Positions 61,510 through 64,000 of a stretch of DNA of 64,000 bases are shown piece after piece. Numbering within the stretch: the first letter of the stretch is position 1; each line of letters begins with the position of its first letter. This stretch comes from Cheilinus undulatus (Eukaryota > Chordata > Actinopteri > Labriformes > Labridae), in the NCBI RefSeq assembly GCF_018320785.1, contig NC_054871.1, positions 17,108,339 through 17,172,338 of the forward strand, in the 5' to 3' direction. The position numbers and the translations under genes were made by a program. The notes beneath the pieces are model-generated. The model worked only from the letters and a program-made list of their open reading frames with translations. It was not told where the DNA came from and made no database searches.

Positions 61510-62270
61510 TGCAGTGAGGCACAATCATTCAAAAAGTTGTCAAACATTTAAAGTGAAATAGTTAGAAATCCTGATTAAGATTTAACGTAAAAATGGGGAG
61601 GAATTATGAGTTATTTAACCATTGATTTAACAAAGAAACACAAGGGAGGATATTAGTGAAAATGAACTATGTGCCAAGGCGCTCATAGCACTTAATTGCA
61701 TTTTCTCCACTCTACCCCCTAAATTCCACTAGATACATGTTCTGTCTGCCACCAGCTCCATCACAGCTCTGGTAGTTCGGAGTCCTGCGCGTCAATTCAG
61801 CATGGAGCAGGTCACGCGGGTAAGGCAGTTTTGCCAAAACCAATTAAAATTTTCTAGTAAAATTTCAGAATATAATACTGCAGACTGTATTTCACTTTAC
61901 TACATCGACAAAACGTAATAATGGGGTTAGCAGAGCCTGTAGTCAACAGGTCAGAGGGACAATAAGAAGAGCTTTTATTTATAAATAGATAACTTACCAA
62001 GCAAGTCCACCCTTTCCAACCCCTGCAGTTCAGACCAGTAGCTTCCAAGTGTTTATGTTTTATAGCACTTATGTAGTATCTTTCTTGAATGACCAGGCAT
62101 GATCACGGGTCTAGTAGTTGCCGGTGCTGCTCTGTGCTGGGCACTGAAAATGCAGTCGGTGGGTGTGGACGAACAGTGGAGCACGCTGTCAAATTGCATT
62201 TTTTCCACATAGAGGGAATTAAAGAGGGCACTCAATTTTTTACCTCTGACAGTGCACCAAAGGTGGCATT
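61510..62270 (+). repeat. GGGCAC-type internal-repeat element, copy 4
   Basis: Left part ATGAGTTATTTAACCATTGA is homologous to 49360; right part AGAGGGCACTCAATTTTTTA matches the internal units. The middle (about 61730-62150) is not shared and may be an insertion. Confidence 0.5.
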
Positions 62271-64000
62271 TTGGTATATATATGGTATCTTATTGTGACA
62301 TATAGTATCGCATCTCTTATTCTATCAGATTGCATCATATCTAATCATACTGTATTGTATTGTATTTTGTCATGACTTCCCTGCAGTTCCCACCCCCTGT
62401 AGTGTGTGTGCTGATAAAACTTCGGACATGAAGACATTCTGTTGGTAAACAGCAGTCATGTCTCCTACAGGCACTACAGTATGTCCAAAATACTTGAGTA
62501 AATAATAAATACAGCAGTAGCCTCAGGCCTCTGCTTTGTTCACAGCAGTTTTGACTTTGTGTTTTCCAAATAAGAAAAATGTGTATGAATTTTGACTTTG
62601 TCAAACTTTGACTGGACAGTCTTCACTGTGAAATCCTTTATTTCTTTGCTTCTTAAACTGCAGCAGTACATGGATTTAGTCCCATAGTATGAAATGCATT
62701 AAACGTGTGACAGTTTAGGAAATGAATTGGTTGTAAAATGTCAAGATGAAATCCTTTTTTGAGATGTATGTTTTGATCTGATAGTAAAGATCTTTTCTGA
62801 GTCAGTGCAGAGATCTGAAGAGTCCATTTTCAGCCATGTAAACTTATTTAACTCCACCCTTGATGTTTGGCATTAATGCGTGCACTTTACAGTCTGCAAA
62901 ATGCATGAGAAAACTGTATTAAGCAGGGATCTGCACTCGTCTGTAGACTCTTGGCCAGGGCTCTGCTCTCTTGCTTGCCGCCTCTCAAGCAAACAGAATA
63001 CCTCAGCTTTGCCTCAGACAGATTTAGACAGGTTCAGTGTCACACAGGTTTCTTTAAATACAGCAGTGTGAGGCAGGACAGCATCGAAAGAGAAAAACAA
63101 GAAACCATCACAGCGAACTTCCTTTGAAGAGGAGCTGTTTTTCGCAGCAGACAGACGGAGCCAATGGTTTTGTGCCCTCCTACAGCTTCATAAATGAATG
63201 TAATGCAGTCTGATATAATGACAGCAGTGTGTTGAGCCTAATGACTCTGAACTTAATGCCTCTCTTCATTCTGTGCATCTCTTTTCCCATCTCGCCCTTG
63301 TTCACTGCATGCTCCACAGAGATATATTTCCTGTTCTCCTCCTCCTCTCCAGTAAGTGCTGAGCTGCACATTAGCTGCGTTAGTGATCGAGGAAATCGTC
63401 TCCATGTGGGGTGACCTTGCTGCTGGTTATGTTGGAGCTTGATTAACCTCAGCTCATCGGTCAAACACACAAACGACAGATTGCTTTAGTGAACCCATGC
63501 TTGACGGGGAGACACTTTATAGGACAATTAAAGGGACCATCAGGCCAATCGTAAAAATTAAGCAGCCAGCTCTGTGCTGTTATTTGTGATGAGCAGTCTG
63601 CCTTATACTGAGATCATTACAGTTAAGAGGAAACTCAACAGTAACCATAAAGGCAAAAGTTGGTGCTGCAATACTTTTTTTTTTTTTTTAATGGATTGAT
63701 TTTCTGGGTAGGGAAATATGTGTCTGCTCATTTCATGTCATACTCTATTCCCTGGTGGGTGGACCTGACTTCATCTTTATACAGGGGAAAAATATAAGCA
63801 GCCAACTCATGATAAAATGTACATGATATTAAACTCATGATATGATTTTATCACATTTCTTAAAGATTTTTTAATTTTTAAAAGACAGATTGAAGCTAAC
63901 TTTTAGAAAAGTCTGACTCTTTTATTTCAAGTTGTCTGACGCAGAAATGCAAAATATATTCTTTCCTACTGTTCTTCATGAATATAAGAAATAGATTTTA

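Larger units (their letters stand above)
56261..64000 (+). other. ano8 intron 1 (incomplete)
   Basis: No second ano8 exon (expected to encode a FGKRL-like start) was found before the window ends. The intron has two SINEs, several repeats, and two stretches (about 60940-61090 and 63370-63610) less repetitive than the rest that might be regulatory. Confidence 0.7.

Overview
The window looks like nuclear DNA of a ray-finned (teleost) fish. It has small vertebrate exons with GT-AG introns, AT-rich introns, and many fish-type repeats: several Tc1-like transposon remnants, tRNA-derived SINEs, LINE 3' fragments and MITE-like elements. No bacterial, phage or CRISPR features were seen.

Three genes are recognisable. 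(1) plvap, plus strand, 429-10023: nine coding exons assemble in frame into a 428-residue caveola/fenestra protein. (2) gtpbp3, minus strand, 47556-17809: eleven coding exons assemble in frame into a 513-residue mitochondrial tRNA-modifying GTPase with all its G motifs and a C-terminal FCIGK. Repeats have stretched its introns over about 30 kb. (3) ano8, plus strand: only the first coding exon (56095-56260), with a CpG-rich promoter and two upstream ORFs; the rest of the window, to 64000, is its first intron. The order and relative orientation ANO8-GTPBP3-PLVAP match the human 19p13.11 neighbourhood, which supports all three calls.

The most interesting region is the gap between gtpbp3 and ano8 (about 47.6-55.7 kb). 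It appears to hold a further plus-strand gene. An exon at 53739-53834 encodes a Cys-rich segment with a CCx3CC motif. In matching phase it joins an exon ending at 54936 that encodes a transmembrane helix and a Pro-rich tail. The layout resembles the VOPP1/WBP1 family of small membrane proteins, but the 5' end was not found. A GTCAG pentanucleotide array sits on the splice acceptor of the membrane exon.

Between genes and in introns the sequence is mostly repeats. There are nested insertions (a SINE in a Tc1 remnant, a Tc1 element in a LINE), two inverted MITE copies flanking gtpbp3 exon 8, a non-autonomous element family rich in AGCTA words with terminal inverted repeats, and a dispersed family with GGGCAC-type internal repeats. 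The three known genes are not an operon or pathway: plvap acts in endothelium, gtpbp3 in mitochondrial tRNA wobble-uridine modification, and ano8 at membranes. Their adjacency is inherited synteny.
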